64,000 nucleotides of DNA from DASWIG01 sp965371445 (GTDB taxonomy: Bacteria > Acidobacteriota > Thermoanaerobaculia > Multivoradales > J023). This document shows, piece by piece, positions 24,058-32,447 of this stretch. Numbering within the stretch: position 1 is the first letter of the stretch; each line of letters opens with the position of its first letter. The stretch is taken from positions 1-64,000 of the forward strand of contig CBDUYN010000021.1 in assembly GCA_965371445.1 (NCBI GenBank). Direction: 5' to 3'. A program made the translations under genes and the position numbers. Below the pieces are notes generated by a model that was not told the origin of the DNA, made no database searches, and saw nothing but the letters and a program-made list of their open reading frames with translations.

Positions 24058-24146
24058 GCCGGGACCACCGTCCCGGCGACCGTGGGCCCGGGACGAGGAT
24101 GAGACCCAAGTCGACCTCTTTCCGGGAGTCCCGGAGAGAGGTTTTT
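24058..24146 (+). promoter_or_regulatory. Transcription attenuator: chain of mutually exclusive helices
   Basis: Segment 1 GCCGGGAC (24058-24065) pairs perfectly with segment 2 GTCCCGGC (24070-24077). Segment 2 can instead pair with CCGGGAC (24088-24094) in segment 3, which is CCCGGGACGAGG (24087-24098). Segment 3 can instead pair over 11 of 12 positions with segment 4 CCTCTTTCCGGG (24115-24126). Segment 4 pairs over all 12 positions (one G-U) with segment 5 CCCGGAGAGAGG (24130-24141), before TTTTT. A ribosome stalled at the Trp/His codons leaves 1:2 free to form, so 3:4 forms and transcription continues. A ribosome at the leader stop covers segment 1, so 2:3 and then 4:5 form and transcription ends. 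Confidence 0.78.
24115..24146 (+). terminator. Intrinsic terminator of the attenuator
   Basis: A 12-bp stem (24115-24126 with 24130-24141), a 3-base loop AGT, then five T residues at 24142-24146. The 3' arm contains GGAGAGAGG, which is also the likely ribosome binding region for the GTG start of aroDE at 24153, so the hairpin could also block its translation. Confidence 0.8.
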
Positions 24147-24152
24147 CGTTCA

Positions 24153-25637
24153 GTGAAAAAGACGGACCTGGTCGCTACGCTGACGTCCCCGCCAACCGAC
24201 AGCGGCAACGAGATTCGCGAGCTGCCGCCGGAGGTGGGAACGCTCGAGGTGCGCGCCGACCTCCTCGGCAAGGTCGATCCGGACTGGCTACGCGACCGCT
24301 TCGGGGGCCGGCTCGTCTACACCTTGAGGAGCCGCGCCGAAGGCGGTGCCTACGAGGGCGGCAAGCAAGGACGGCGCAAAAAACTCGCCGCCGCCGCCAG
24401 GACCTACGACCTGGTCGACCTCGAGGGAGACCGCGACCTTTTCCCCGAGCTCCTGGTCGAGATCCCGGCCGAGCGCCGCCTCATCTCCTGGCACGGCCCC
24501 ACGACCCGCTCGACGGAGCTGCGCGGACGCTTCGAAAAGCTCGCCGCCACCGAGGCGCGCTACTACAAGCTGATCCCGACCGCGAAAGAGCACGGCGACG
24601 GCCTGAGGCCCCTGGAGCTCCTCCAGTCGCTACGCCGCGACGACGTCGTCGCCTTCTCGGCCGGCGAGGTGGGCGTGTGGACGCGAATCCTGGCGCCCTA
24701 CATGGGCTCGCCCCTGGTCTACGGCTCTTTCGGCACGACGCCGGCGGCCCCGGGGCAGCTCCCGGTCTCGCGGCTCATCAGCGACTACGGAATGCCGTAC
24801 CTGCGCGAAGTAAAGCACCTTTTCGGCATCGCGGGCCGCCCGGTGCTTCACTCGCTCTCGCCGCGGCTCCACAACGGCGCCTACCGCGCCCTCGGGGTCC
24901 CGGCGCTTTACGTGCCGTTCCACGTCGAGTCGTTCGGCGACTTCTGGCTCGACGTCGTGGAAGCAGAGGGCCCCGACGGCCTCGGCTTTCCTCTGAAAGG
25001 CCTCTCGGTGACGTCGCCCTACAAGGAGGTCGCCCTGGCGGTCTCCGGGGTCTCCAGCCCGCGCTCCCAGCACGTCGCCGCGGCCAACACCCTGGTGCGC
25101 AACGACGACGGCGTCTGGGAGGCGGAGACCACCGATCCCGAAGGGGTCTCGGCCCTCCTGGCGGCGAACGGCGTCGAGATGGTGGACAAGATGGCGGCGG
25201 TCATCGGCTGCGGCGGCGCCGGCAAGGCGTCGGCCTACGGCCTGCAGCTCGCCGGCGCCGAGGTGACCCTCGTCAACCGCGGCCGCGAGCGCGGCGAGCG
25301 CGCCTCGCAGGAGATGCTGCTGCCCTTCGTGCCGCTCGCCGAGCTCGATCCGTCGCGCTTCGACATCCTGGTCCACGCCACGGCCCTCGGACACCGCCGC
25401 GAGGACGAGCTGCCCTTCGACGTCGAAAAAGTCCGACGCGACGCGACGATCGTCGACCTGGTCTACGACCGGCACGCGACGCGGCTCGTCCGAGAAGCGC
25501 GGGCGCTGGGCCTACGCGCCTTCGGCGGCCGGCGGGTCCTCCTCTACCAGGCCCTGGAGCAGTTCCGGCTCATGAACGCCAGGGAGCTCAACGAGCCCCT
25601 GGCGCGCGACCTCCTCGGCCTCGCGGAGGACGAATGA
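24153..25637 (+). CDS. aroDE: Bifunctional 3-dehydroquinate dehydratase / shikimate dehydrogenase
   Basis: 494 residues from a GTG at 24153 (KKTDLVATLTSPP follows). An ATG at 24099 is in frame but lies before the attenuator hairpin, so the later start is preferred. Residues about 1-205 form a type I dehydroquinase: LEVRADLL, catalytic His in LISWHGPT and Schiff-base Lys in YYKLIPTAKE. Residues about 215-490 form shikimate dehydrogenase: HSLSPRLHNGAYRALGVPA, catalytic Lys in VTSPYKE, the nucleotide site VIGCGGAGKASA and LLYQALEQFRL. It catalyses steps 3 and 4 of the shikimate pathway. The usual NTD of the substrate site reads TTD here. It supplies aromatic precursor upstream of trpEG. Confidence 0.9.
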   Translation: MKKTDLVATLTSPPTDSGNEIRELPPEVGTLEVRADLLGKVDPDWLRDRFGGRLVYTLRSRAEGGAYEGGKQGRRKKLAAAARTYDLVDLEGDRDLFPELLVEIPAERRLISWHGPTTRSTELRGRFEKLAATEARYYKLIPTAKEHGDGLRPLELLQSLRRDDVVAFSAGEVGVWTRILAPYMGSPLVYGSFGTTPAAPGQLPVSRLISDYGMPYLREVKHLFGIAGRPVLHSLSPRLHNGAYRALGVPALYVPFHVESFGDFWLDVVEAEGPDGLGFPLKGLSVTSPYKEVALAVSGVSSPRSQHVAAANTLVRNDDGVWEAETTDPEGVSALLAANGVEMVDKMAAVIGCGGAGKASAYGLQLAGAEVTLVNRGRERGERASQEMLLPFVPLAELDPSRFDILVHATALGHRREDELPFDVEKVRRDATIVDLVYDRHATRLVREARALGLRAFGGRRVLLYQALEQFRLMNARELNEPLARDLLGLAEDE

Positions 25638-26608
25638 AGGTCTCCGCCTCGCTTCCGACCGGCGTCGCCGCCCTTTTTTTCGACAGCGCCCGGCGCCGGC
25701 GCCGCCTCGAGGAAAGGCTCGTCGAGCGCCTCGGCCAGGGCGGATTCACCGAGGTCGTCCTGCCGGTGCTCGACTACCTCGACCCTTACGAGGAGATGCC
25801 GGGCCGGACGAAAGCCGCAGAGCTCTATCGCTTCGTCGACCGCGACGGCGAGGTCCTGGCCTTGCGCAGCGACTTCACGCCCATGCTGGCGCGGCTTCTC
25901 GCCCCCCGCCTGAAGGCCCTCGAGCTGCCGCTCAAGCTCTTTTACCGCGGCGACGTCCTGCGCTGCCAGGAGGAGCGGCCGGGACGCCAGCGCGAGCTCT
26001 ACCAGCTGGGCGCCGAGATCATCGGCGACGACGGCGAAGAGGCCGAGAGGACCGTCCTCCGACAATGTCTGGAGCTTCTCTCGACGTGTGTCTCGAGGCG
26101 GCGCATGCTCGTCGTGCTGGGCTTTGCCGGGGCCCTCGACCAGCTCCTCGACGCCCAGGTTGACGCCGCGGCCTTAACGGCCGCCGTGGTGCGCCGCGAG
26201 CGTTCGGCCACGCGTCCCGGCGGCGAGACGCTCCGGGAGGTCGTCCTCCGCGGCACGCCGTCGGATCCCGCCGCCCTGGGTGAGGAAGCCGGCGCCCGCC
26301 TCGAACGGCTCACCAGTCTCACCCGGGAGCTGGGGCCGGCGTTCCCGGAGATCGAGCTCAAGATCGACCTGGCGGAGTTCGCCGACCAGGTGCTCGCCAC
26401 GAAGCTGCGCCGCAAGCTCCACACCCGGCCCTATTACGACGGTCTCGTGTTCCGCGCCTTCGCCAGCGGCTCCGCCGAGCCGGTGGGCGGCGGCGGACGC
26501 TACGACCGCCTCTTCCGGCGCCTCGACGTCGAGACGACCGCCGCCGGTTTTTCCCTGAGCCTCGACCGCCTGAGCGAGGCCGGCGAGAACGGCGGGGAGG
26601 TGCCATGA
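25634..26608 (+). CDS. hisZ: ATP phosphoribosyltransferase regulatory subunit
   Basis: 324 residues, start overlapping the aroDE stop (ATGA). It is a HisRS-like catalytic-core paralogue: EVVLPVLDYLDPYEEMPGRT, the motif 2 region LALRSDFTPMLARLLA and FYRGDVLRCQEERPGRQREL, and a motif 3-like GGGGRYDRLFRR. It lacks the anticodon-binding domain. With the short HisG encoded next it would form the octameric HisZG enzyme and mediate histidine feedback inhibition. Confidence 0.9.
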   Translation: MKVSASLPTGVAALFFDSARRRRRLEERLVERLGQGGFTEVVLPVLDYLDPYEEMPGRTKAAELYRFVDRDGEVLALRSDFTPMLARLLAPRLKALELPLKLFYRGDVLRCQEERPGRQRELYQLGAEIIGDDGEEAERTVLRQCLELLSTCVSRRRMLVVLGFAGALDQLLDAQVDAAALTAAVVRRERSATRPGGETLREVVLRGTPSDPAALGEEAGARLERLTSLTRELGPAFPEIELKIDLAEFADQVLATKLRRKLHTRPYYDGLVFRAFASGSAEPVGGGGRYDRLFRRLDVETTAAGFSLSLDRLSEAGENGGEVP

Positions 26609-27231
26609 TCCGTCTCGCCCTTCCCAAGGGACGCAACCTCTCGAGCGCCCTGGACGCTTTTCGTGCCGCCGGCCTCGGCCTCGCGGGGATCGGGAAGGGC
26701 GATCGGCGGCTGCGCGTCGAGCTCCCCGAAGACGGCCTCGAGGTCCTCTACTTGAAGGACTGGGACCTGCCGCTCTACGTCGAGCACGGCATCGCCGACT
26801 GCGGCGTCGTCGGCACCGACGTCCTGGAGGAGCTCGGGGGCGACCTCCTGGTGCCGGCGCGCTTCAAGGACGGCCGCTGCCGGCTGTCGCTCGTCGGCCG
26901 CGAGGGCGCCCTGCCGCGGCCCGGCCAGCAGGTACGGTTGGCAACGAAGTACCCCGAGACGGCCCGGCGGCTCCTGGCCGGCGAGAGCTGGGGGGCCGAG
27001 GTCCTGAAGCTCTCGGGGTCCGTCGAGCTGGCGCCGCTGCTCGACCTCGCGGAGATCGCCCTTGATATCGTGCAGACGGGTCGAACCCTGGCCGAGAACG
27101 ACTTGAAGGAGCTGCGCGTCGTCCGCGAGGTGGCGCCGTCGTTCGTGGTCAACCGCGCCGCGTATCAAGAGCACCGCGAAGAGCTCAACCGGCTCCTCGA
27201 CCGATTCGAAGAAATGGAGGTGGTGGACTGA
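26605..27231 (+). CDS. hisG: ATP phosphoribosyltransferase catalytic subunit, short form
   Basis: 208 residues, the short HisG type without the C-terminal ACT-like regulatory domain, consistent with hisZ next to it. Motifs: IRLALPKGRNLSS, VEHGIADCGVVGTDVLEE, LATKYPETARRLL, LKLSGSVELAPLLDLAEIAL and the PRPP loop DIVQTGRTLAENDL. It performs the first committed step of histidine synthesis. It overlaps hisZ by 4 bases and hisD by 1. Confidence 0.95.
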   Translation: MIRLALPKGRNLSSALDAFRAAGLGLAGIGKGDRRLRVELPEDGLEVLYLKDWDLPLYVEHGIADCGVVGTDVLEELGGDLLVPARFKDGRCRLSLVGREGALPRPGQQVRLATKYPETARRLLAGESWGAEVLKLSGSVELAPLLDLAEIALDIVQTGRTLAENDLKELRVVREVAPSFVVNRAAYQEHREELNRLLDRFEEMEVVD

Positions 27232-28538
27232 TGGCTCTGTGGAAAATCGTCAAGGCGAGCTCCCGGCAGGGGCAAAAGCTCCTCGAGAAGCTCGAGCACC
27301 GCGGCGAAGGCTTCCTGGACGAAGCCTTCCTCGACCGTGCGGCGCGCATCGTCGAGACGGTGCGGCGCGGTGGCGACACCGCGCTCGTCAAGGCCGTCCG
27401 GCGCTACGACGGGGTGCGGCTCGCCTCGCCGGGAGAGCTGCGGCGACGGCCGGAGTCAGATCCCGGTGAGCTTCCTTCCGGTTTTCGCGAAGCTCTCGAC
27501 CGTGCCGTCGGTGCCGTCGAGCGCTATCACGAGCGCCAGGTCCATGAGGGCTTTCGCCTCGAAGCCGAGGGCGTGGAGCTTCAAGAGCGCCGGCAGCCGC
27601 TCGGCCGGGTGGGCGTCTACGTCCCGGGCGGACGCGCCGCCTACCCGTCGTCGATGGTGATGGCGGTGGTGCCGGCCCGGCTGGCCGGCGTGGGCGAGAT
27701 CGCGATCGCCACGCCACCGGCGACCTGGGACGCAAGCGCCGCGCTCCGCTACACCGTGGCGCGCCTCGGTGTCGAGGAGGTCTACGGGATGGGCGGCGCC
27801 CACGCCGTCGCCGCTCTCGCTTACGGCACCGAATCGATCCCGCGGGTCGACAAGATCGTCGGGCCCGGCAACGCCTGGGTCACCGCGGCCAAGCACCTGG
27901 TCACAGGCGACGTGGCGATCGACGGCATCGCCGGGCCGAGCGAGGTGGTGATCGTCGCCGACCGCGAGGCCTCGCCGGAGCTCGTCGCCGCCGATCTCCT
28001 GGCCCAGGCCGAGCACGATCCCCAGGCGCTCGCGGTGCTGGTGACCGACGAGAACCGCCTCGCCAAGGACGTCGGGCGTGAGCTCCGGCGACAGCTCGAC
28101 GAGCTGGCGACCGCCGAGGTGGCCCGCGCCGCCCTCGCCGGCCAGGGAGCGGCGCTCGTCGTCACCGACATGGAGGAGGCCTTGGACCTCGTCGAAACGA
28201 TCGCCCCCGAGCACCTGCAGCTGGTGGGAAGCTCGGCCGAGGCGCTCGTCGAGAGGATCCGCAACGCAGGCGCCATCTTCGTCGGCGCGGCGACCCCTGA
28301 GGTCTTCGGCGACTATGTCGCCGGCCCCAACCACATCCTCCCCACCGTCGGCACGGCGCGTTTCGCCTCGGCCCTCGGCGTCGAGGACTTCGTACGCCGC
28401 AGCCACGTGGTGCGTTTCGCAACCGGAGCCGCGGCCCGCTGGGCCGCCGCCGCGGCGACCCTGGCCGACGTCGAGGGCCTGCCGGCACACGCCGCCGCGG
28501 CCCGCAAGCGCCTGCGCTTCGACGAGGAGGAACCATGA
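27231..28538 (+). CDS. hisD: Histidinol dehydrogenase
   Basis: 435 residues, full length. It oxidises L-histidinol to histidine in two NAD-dependent steps. Diagnostic stretches: GRVGVYVPGGRAAYPSSMVM, YGMGGAHAVAALAYGTESIP, KIVGPGNAWVTAAKHLV, IDGIAGPSEVVIVADREA, DLLAQAEHDPQA, ETIAPEHLQLVG and VAGPNHILPTVGTARF. The TGA of hisG overlaps its ATG (TGATG). Confidence 0.96.
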   Translation: MALWKIVKASSRQGQKLLEKLEHRGEGFLDEAFLDRAARIVETVRRGGDTALVKAVRRYDGVRLASPGELRRRPESDPGELPSGFREALDRAVGAVERYHERQVHEGFRLEAEGVELQERRQPLGRVGVYVPGGRAAYPSSMVMAVVPARLAGVGEIAIATPPATWDASAALRYTVARLGVEEVYGMGGAHAVAALAYGTESIPRVDKIVGPGNAWVTAAKHLVTGDVAIDGIAGPSEVVIVADREASPELVAADLLAQAEHDPQALAVLVTDENRLAKDVGRELRRQLDELATAEVARAALAGQGAALVVTDMEEALDLVETIAPEHLQLVGSSAEALVERIRNAGAIFVGAATPEVFGDYVAGPNHILPTVGTARFASALGVEDFVRRSHVVRFATGAAARWAAAAATLADVEGLPAHAAAARKRLRFDEEEP

Positions 28539-29620
28539 GCTTCGATCCACTCGAGAGCGTCCGCACCGAGGTCCGGGCCTTGAAGGCCTATCACCTCGAC
28601 CTCTCGAAGTCGCGCCACAAGCTCGACCAGAACGAGGTGCCCTTCGAGCTGCCTCTGCCGATCAAACGGCGCGTCGCCGAGGAGCTCCTGCGCCGGCCCT
28701 GGGCCCGCTACCCCGACTTCCACAGCGAATCCCTGCGCCGGGCCCTCGGGCGCTACCACGACTGGCCGTCGGACGGCGTGCTCGTCGGCAACGGCTCGGG
28801 CGAGCTCCTAAGCGTCGCGCTGTCGACCTTCGTCCAGCCCGGCGGCGTGGTGCTCCTGACCCGGCCGAGCTTCAGCCTCTACGGGGCGCTGCTCGCGAGG
28901 GCCGGGGCCGTGGGCCACTGGATCGCCTCCGAGGAGAACCTCCGGCTGCCGCTACGAAGGCTTCAACAACTGTCCGGCGAAAGCCCGCAGTGGCCCGTCC
29001 TCCTCTGCTCGCCGAACAACCCGACGGGCGACACCGCTTCGGTCGAGGCAATCGACGAGCTGCTACAAACGCTCCAGGCACCGCTTCTCCTCGACAACGC
29101 CTACGGTGAGTTCTGCGACCAGGACTACCGTCCCTTGTTGAAGCGCCACCGTCACCTGATTCTCTTTCGCACCTTTTCCAAGGCCTGGGCGATGGCCGGC
29201 CTGCGCCTGGGCTATCTCCTCGCCGACCCGGCGCTCGTCGCCGAGCTCGCCAAGGTCAAGAGCCCCTACAACGTCAACTTCCTGACCGCCACGGCCGCCG
29301 AGGTCCTGGTCCGCGAGGAGGCCGCCTCCCGCCGCCGCATCGAGGTCCTGAAGGGACGCCGCGTCCAGTGGGCGGAGATGCTCGACGACGTGGGCTTCAC
29401 GGTCTATCCGTCGCAGGCCAACTTCGTCCTCGTCCGCCATACGGAGGCGCCCGAGATCGGGCGGGCTCTCGGTGCACGCGGCATCCGGGTCCGGGTCCTG
29501 GGCGGCCATCCGGTGCTCGCCGAGTGCCTGCGCTTCTCGGTCGGCACCGGCATCGCGCTGCGCGAGACGCGCCGCGCCATCCTGGAGATCTTCGCCGAGA
29601 TGAAGGAGAAGGGCCGATGA
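28535..29620 (+). CDS. hisC: Histidinol-phosphate aminotransferase
   Basis: 361 residues, fold type I PLP enzyme. Motifs: KLDQNEVPFELPLPIKRRVA, VLVGNGSGELLSVALSTFVQ, LLCSPNNPTGDTAS, and the PLP-lysine region LFRTFSKAWAMAGLRLGYL. The C-terminal arginine region is LRFSVGTGIALRETRRAI. It converts imidazole acetol phosphate to histidinol phosphate. Overlaps of 4 bases on both sides. Confidence 0.93.
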   Translation: MSFDPLESVRTEVRALKAYHLDLSKSRHKLDQNEVPFELPLPIKRRVAEELLRRPWARYPDFHSESLRRALGRYHDWPSDGVLVGNGSGELLSVALSTFVQPGGVVLLTRPSFSLYGALLARAGAVGHWIASEENLRLPLRRLQQLSGESPQWPVLLCSPNNPTGDTASVEAIDELLQTLQAPLLLDNAYGEFCDQDYRPLLKRHRHLILFRTFSKAWAMAGLRLGYLLADPALVAELAKVKSPYNVNFLTATAAEVLVREEAASRRRIEVLKGRRVQWAEMLDDVGFTVYPSQANFVLVRHTEAPEIGRALGARGIRVRVLGGHPVLAECLRFSVGTGIALRETRRAILEIFAEMKEKGR

Positions 29621-30252
29621 GCCGCGTATCCCCCCCTCGCTCCCCCCAAGGGGACGGACGCAACGGCTCGATCGAGCGCCGGACCGGCGAGACCCGCGTC
29701 CGGACCGAGCTACGGCTCGACGGCGGCGAGCGCTCGATCGACGTCCCGGACGGTTTTTTTCGCCACCTGCTCGACGCCCTGACAAAACACGGCGGCTTCG
29801 GGATCGAGCTCGTGGCGAGCGGCGACACCGAGACCGACCTCCACCACACGGTCGAGGACGTCGGCATCGTCCTCGGTGAGGCCCTGGCCTCGGCGCTCGG
29901 CGAGAAGCGCGGCATCGTGCGCTTCGCCCACGCCTACGCGCCCCTCGACGAGGCCCTGGCGCGTGCCGTCGTCGACCTCTCGGGACGCGGCTTCTTCCAC
30001 TACCAGGTACCGCCGGAGCTCGCGCAGGTCTGGGTGACGCGAGAGTTTCCCCTGACGCTCGTCGCCGATTTTTTCCAGGCCTTCGCCGAACGCGGGCGCC
30101 TGACGCTTCACCTCGAAGTCCTGCGGGCGCGCAACGGCCACCACGCAGCGGAGGCGGCCTTCAAGGCCGTCGCCCTGGCGCTGCGCCAGGCCGTCGCCCT
30201 GCGACCCGGATCGGGCGGCGTACCCTCGACCAAAGGAACGCTTACCGTATGA
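29617..30252 (+). CDS. hisB: Imidazoleglycerol-phosphate dehydratase with repeat-derived N-terminus
   Basis: 211 residues. The monofunctional IGPD core begins RNGSIERRTGETRVRTELRL and contains the two metal-binding motifs DLHHTVEDVGIVLGEAL and NGHHAAEAAFKAVALALRQA, plus ALARAVVDLSGRGFFHY. The phosphatase domain of the enterobacterial bifunctional HisB is absent, and no separate histidinol-phosphatase gene is seen in this operon. The first 13 or so residues (MSRVSPPRSPQGDG) are encoded by a short GC-rich repeat. Confidence 0.95.
   Translation: MSRVSPPRSPQGDGRNGSIERRTGETRVRTELRLDGGERSIDVPDGFFRHLLDALTKHGGFGIELVASGDTETDLHHTVEDVGIVLGEALASALGEKRGIVRFAHAYAPLDEALARAVVDLSGRGFFHYQVPPELAQVWVTREFPLTLVADFFQAFAERGRLTLHLEVLRARNGHHAAEAAFKAVALALRQAVALRPGSGGVPSTKGTLTV
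29629..29655 (+). repeat. GC-rich coding repeat copy at the start of hisB
   Basis: TCCCCCCCTCGCTCCCCCCA followed by AGGGGAC, placed four codons after the ATG and preserving the frame. It matches the units at 19628-19693 and 30261-30286. Confidence 0.75.
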
Positions 30253-30947
30253 GCCTGAGCTCCCCCCTCACTCCCCCCAAGGGGACGTCTGTGAAGGCCA
30301 CGATCCTCGACGCCGGGGTCGGCAACCTCGGCAACCTGGAGCGCGCCCTGCGCCATGTCGGGGCCGACGTCGAGGTGACCGACGACGCCAGGGCCGTCGC
30401 CGCGTCGCGTTGCCTGCTCCTGCCCGGGGTCGGGGCCTTCCGGCCGCCGCGTGAGCGGCTGCGGGGCGCCCTGGAGGAGGCCCTCGGCGAGGCCCTCGCC
30501 CAGGGCGCCTGGCTGCTCGGTATCTGCATCGGCTACCAGCTCCTCTTCGACTCGAGCGAGGAGTTCGGCACCACCGACGGCCTCGGCCTTTTGCCGGGGG
30601 GCGTCCGCCGCCTCGACGACGGTGTCGCCCTGCCCCACATCGGCTGGAACCGAATCCACGGCGGCCGTCTCCACGGCGGCCGCCTCGACGGCACGAGCGA
30701 GATCCATCCTTTTCTCGCCGGTGTCGCCGCGGGAAGCTACGTCTACTTCGTCCACAGCTACGCCCCGCGCGACCTCGACGACGGCATCGCCCTGGCCATG
30801 GCCACCCACGGTGTCGAATTCACCGCGATCGCCGGACGCGGACGCGTTCTGGGTACCCAGTTCCACCCCGAGAAGAGCGGCCGCACGGGCCTCCGGCTCT
30901 TACGCAACTACCTGGAGATTTGCCATGGAGCTGATCCCGGCGATTGA
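30249..30947 (+). CDS. hisH: Imidazole glycerol phosphate synthase, glutaminase subunit
   Basis: 232 residues from the ATG at 30249. The class I amidotransferase core begins VKATILDAGVGNLGNLERAL. The nucleophile is Cys in LLGICIGYQLLFDSSEE, and the catalytic His/Glu lie in GTQFHPEKSG. It delivers ammonia to HisF. The N-terminal MSLSSPLTPPKGTS comes from a GC-rich repeat. A GTG at 30291, with AAGGGGA from the repeat upstream, could be the original start. Confidence 0.93.
   Translation: MSLSSPLTPPKGTSVKATILDAGVGNLGNLERALRHVGADVEVTDDARAVAASRCLLLPGVGAFRPPRERLRGALEEALGEALAQGAWLLGICIGYQLLFDSSEEFGTTDGLGLLPGGVRRLDDGVALPHIGWNRIHGGRLHGGRLDGTSEIHPFLAGVAAGSYVYFVHSYAPRDLDDGIALAMATHGVEFTAIAGRGRVLGTQFHPEKSGRTGLRLLRNYLEICHGADPGD
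30261..30286 (+). repeat. GC-rich coding repeat copy at the start of hisH
   Basis: TCCCCCCTCACTCCCCCCAA followed by GGGGAC, in frame four codons after the hisH ATG. Its AAGGGG end could serve as a ribosome binding site for the GTG at 30291. Confidence 0.75.
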
Positions 30948-31653
30948 CCTGCGCTACGGCGGCGTCGTACGGCTCACCCAGGGCGACGACGAACGGCGGA
31001 CGGTCTACGACGTCGACCCGCTCGTCATGCTGGAGCGCTGCGGCGCGGCGGGCATCGACCTCGTCCACGTCGTCGACCTCGACGCCGTTTTCGGCCTCGA
31101 GCCGCAGCGCGACCTGATCGCCGAGCTCGCCGGCCGCGGGCGTCCGGCGATCGAGCTCGGCGGCGGCCTGCGCGACAAGGTGAGCGTCGAGTGGGCTCTC
31201 AAAGCCGGGTGCCGGCGGGTCATCCTGGGATCGCTCGTCGTCCGCGACTTCGAGTCGTTCCTGTGGATCGTCGAGGCCTTTCCGGGCAAGGTCGTGCCCG
31301 CGGTCGAGGTCGCCGAGGGAGAGCTACGGATCGCCGGCTGGCGGGAGACGGCTCCCATCTCGCTCAAGGAGCTTTGCCGGCGGCTGCGCGGCCTCAACTG
31401 TCCCTCGGTGCTGGTGACCGACGTCGAGCGCGACGGGACCCTCGAAGGCCCCAACATCGACATGACGCGCCGCATCGGAGCGGCCTGCGGCCTGCCGGCG
31501 CTCGTCTCCGGCGGCATCTGCTCGCTCGAAGACCTGCGGGCCGCGGCGCGGGCGCCGGAAATCGGCGGCGCGATCGTCGGCAAGGCGCTTTACGAGGGGG
31601 TCTTTGCCGTCGAGGAGGCGCTCGCCGCGTGCCGGGGGGCGGGGAACGAATGA
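30925..31653 (+). CDS. hisA: ProFAR isomerase
   Basis: 242 residues, overlapping the hisH end by 23 bases. A (beta/alpha)8 barrel: LIPAIDLRYGGVVRLTQGD with the catalytic Asp, AGIDLVHVVDLDAVFG, AIELGGGLRD, the second catalytic Asp in VLVTDVERDGTLEGPNIDMT, and PALVSGGICSLEDLRA. It isomerises ProFAR to PRFAR, the HisF substrate. Confidence 0.94.
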   Translation: MELIPAIDLRYGGVVRLTQGDDERRTVYDVDPLVMLERCGAAGIDLVHVVDLDAVFGLEPQRDLIAELAGRGRPAIELGGGLRDKVSVEWALKAGCRRVILGSLVVRDFESFLWIVEAFPGKVVPAVEVAEGELRIAGWRETAPISLKELCRRLRGLNCPSVLVTDVERDGTLEGPNIDMTRRIGAACGLPALVSGGICSLEDLRAAARAPEIGGAIVGKALYEGVFAVEEALAACRGAGNE

Positions 31654-32447
31654 GCCCTCCGACCGGCCTCACCCACCGCATCATCCCCTGCCTCGACGTC
31701 CGCGACGGACGCGTCGTCAAAGGCGTGCGCTTCAAGAACCTGCGCGACCAGGGCGACCCGGCCGAGACCGCGGCGCGTTACGACGCCCAGGGCGCCGACG
31801 AGATCGTCTTCCTCGACATCACCGCCGCCCCCGAGCACCGCGACACCGACCTCGACTGGGTACGGCGCACCGCCGAGCAGGTCTTCATCCCGCTCGCCGT
31901 GGGCGGCGGCGTACGCAAGGTCAAAGACGCCCGGCGCCTGCTCCTGGCCGGTGCCGACAAGGTGGCCGTCAACACCGCCGCCGTCGACCGGCCCGAGCTC
32001 ATAGACGAGCTCGCCGAACGCTTCGGCAGCCAGTGCGTCGTCCTCTCGGTCGACGCCAGGCGCCAGGGCGAGGGGGAAAGCACCTGCTGGGAGGTCGTCA
32101 CCCACGGCGGCCGGCGGCCCCGCGGGCTCGACGCCGTAGAGTGGATCCGCAAAGGCGTCGAGCGCGGTGCCGGGGAGATTCTTCTGACCTCGATCGACAG
32201 CGACGGCACCCGGGCCGGTTACGACCTGGAGCTGCTCCGCCGGGTGAGCGCCTCGACGCCGGTGCCGGTCATCGCCTCGGGCGGCGCCGGGACGACCGAG
32301 CACCTGGCCGACGCCCTCGAGGCGGGATCGGCGGCGGTGCTCGCCGCTTCGATCTTCCACCAGGGGACCTACACCGTCGGCGAGGTGAAACGCTTCCTCG
32401 CCGAGCGAGGCTTCGCCATGCGAGAAGAGTCGGAGACGAACGGATGA
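31650..32447 (+). CDS. hisF: Imidazole glycerol phosphate synthase, cyclase subunit
   Basis: 265 residues, ATGA overlap with hisA. Motifs: RIIPCLDVRDGRVVKGVRFK, ADEIVFLDITA, PLAVGGGVRKVKDARRLLLA, ADKVAVNTAAV, ILLTSIDSDGTRAGYDLELL and PVIASGGAGTTEHLADAL. It forms the cyclase barrel that works with HisH, producing IGP and AICAR. Confidence 0.95.
   Translation: MSPPTGLTHRIIPCLDVRDGRVVKGVRFKNLRDQGDPAETAARYDAQGADEIVFLDITAAPEHRDTDLDWVRRTAEQVFIPLAVGGGVRKVKDARRLLLAGADKVAVNTAAVDRPELIDELAERFGSQCVVLSVDARRQGEGESTCWEVVTHGGRRPRGLDAVEWIRKGVERGAGEILLTSIDSDGTRAGYDLELLRRVSASTPVPVIASGGAGTTEHLADALEAGSAAVLAASIFHQGTYTVGEVKRFLAERGFAMREESETNG

Noticed and set aside
24026..25633. Plus-strand frame joined to hisZ, suggesting a large fusion protein
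   Set aside because: The first 536 codons are an arginine/proline-rich shadow of aroDE and the leader; the hisZ start at 25634 overlaps the aroDE stop properly.
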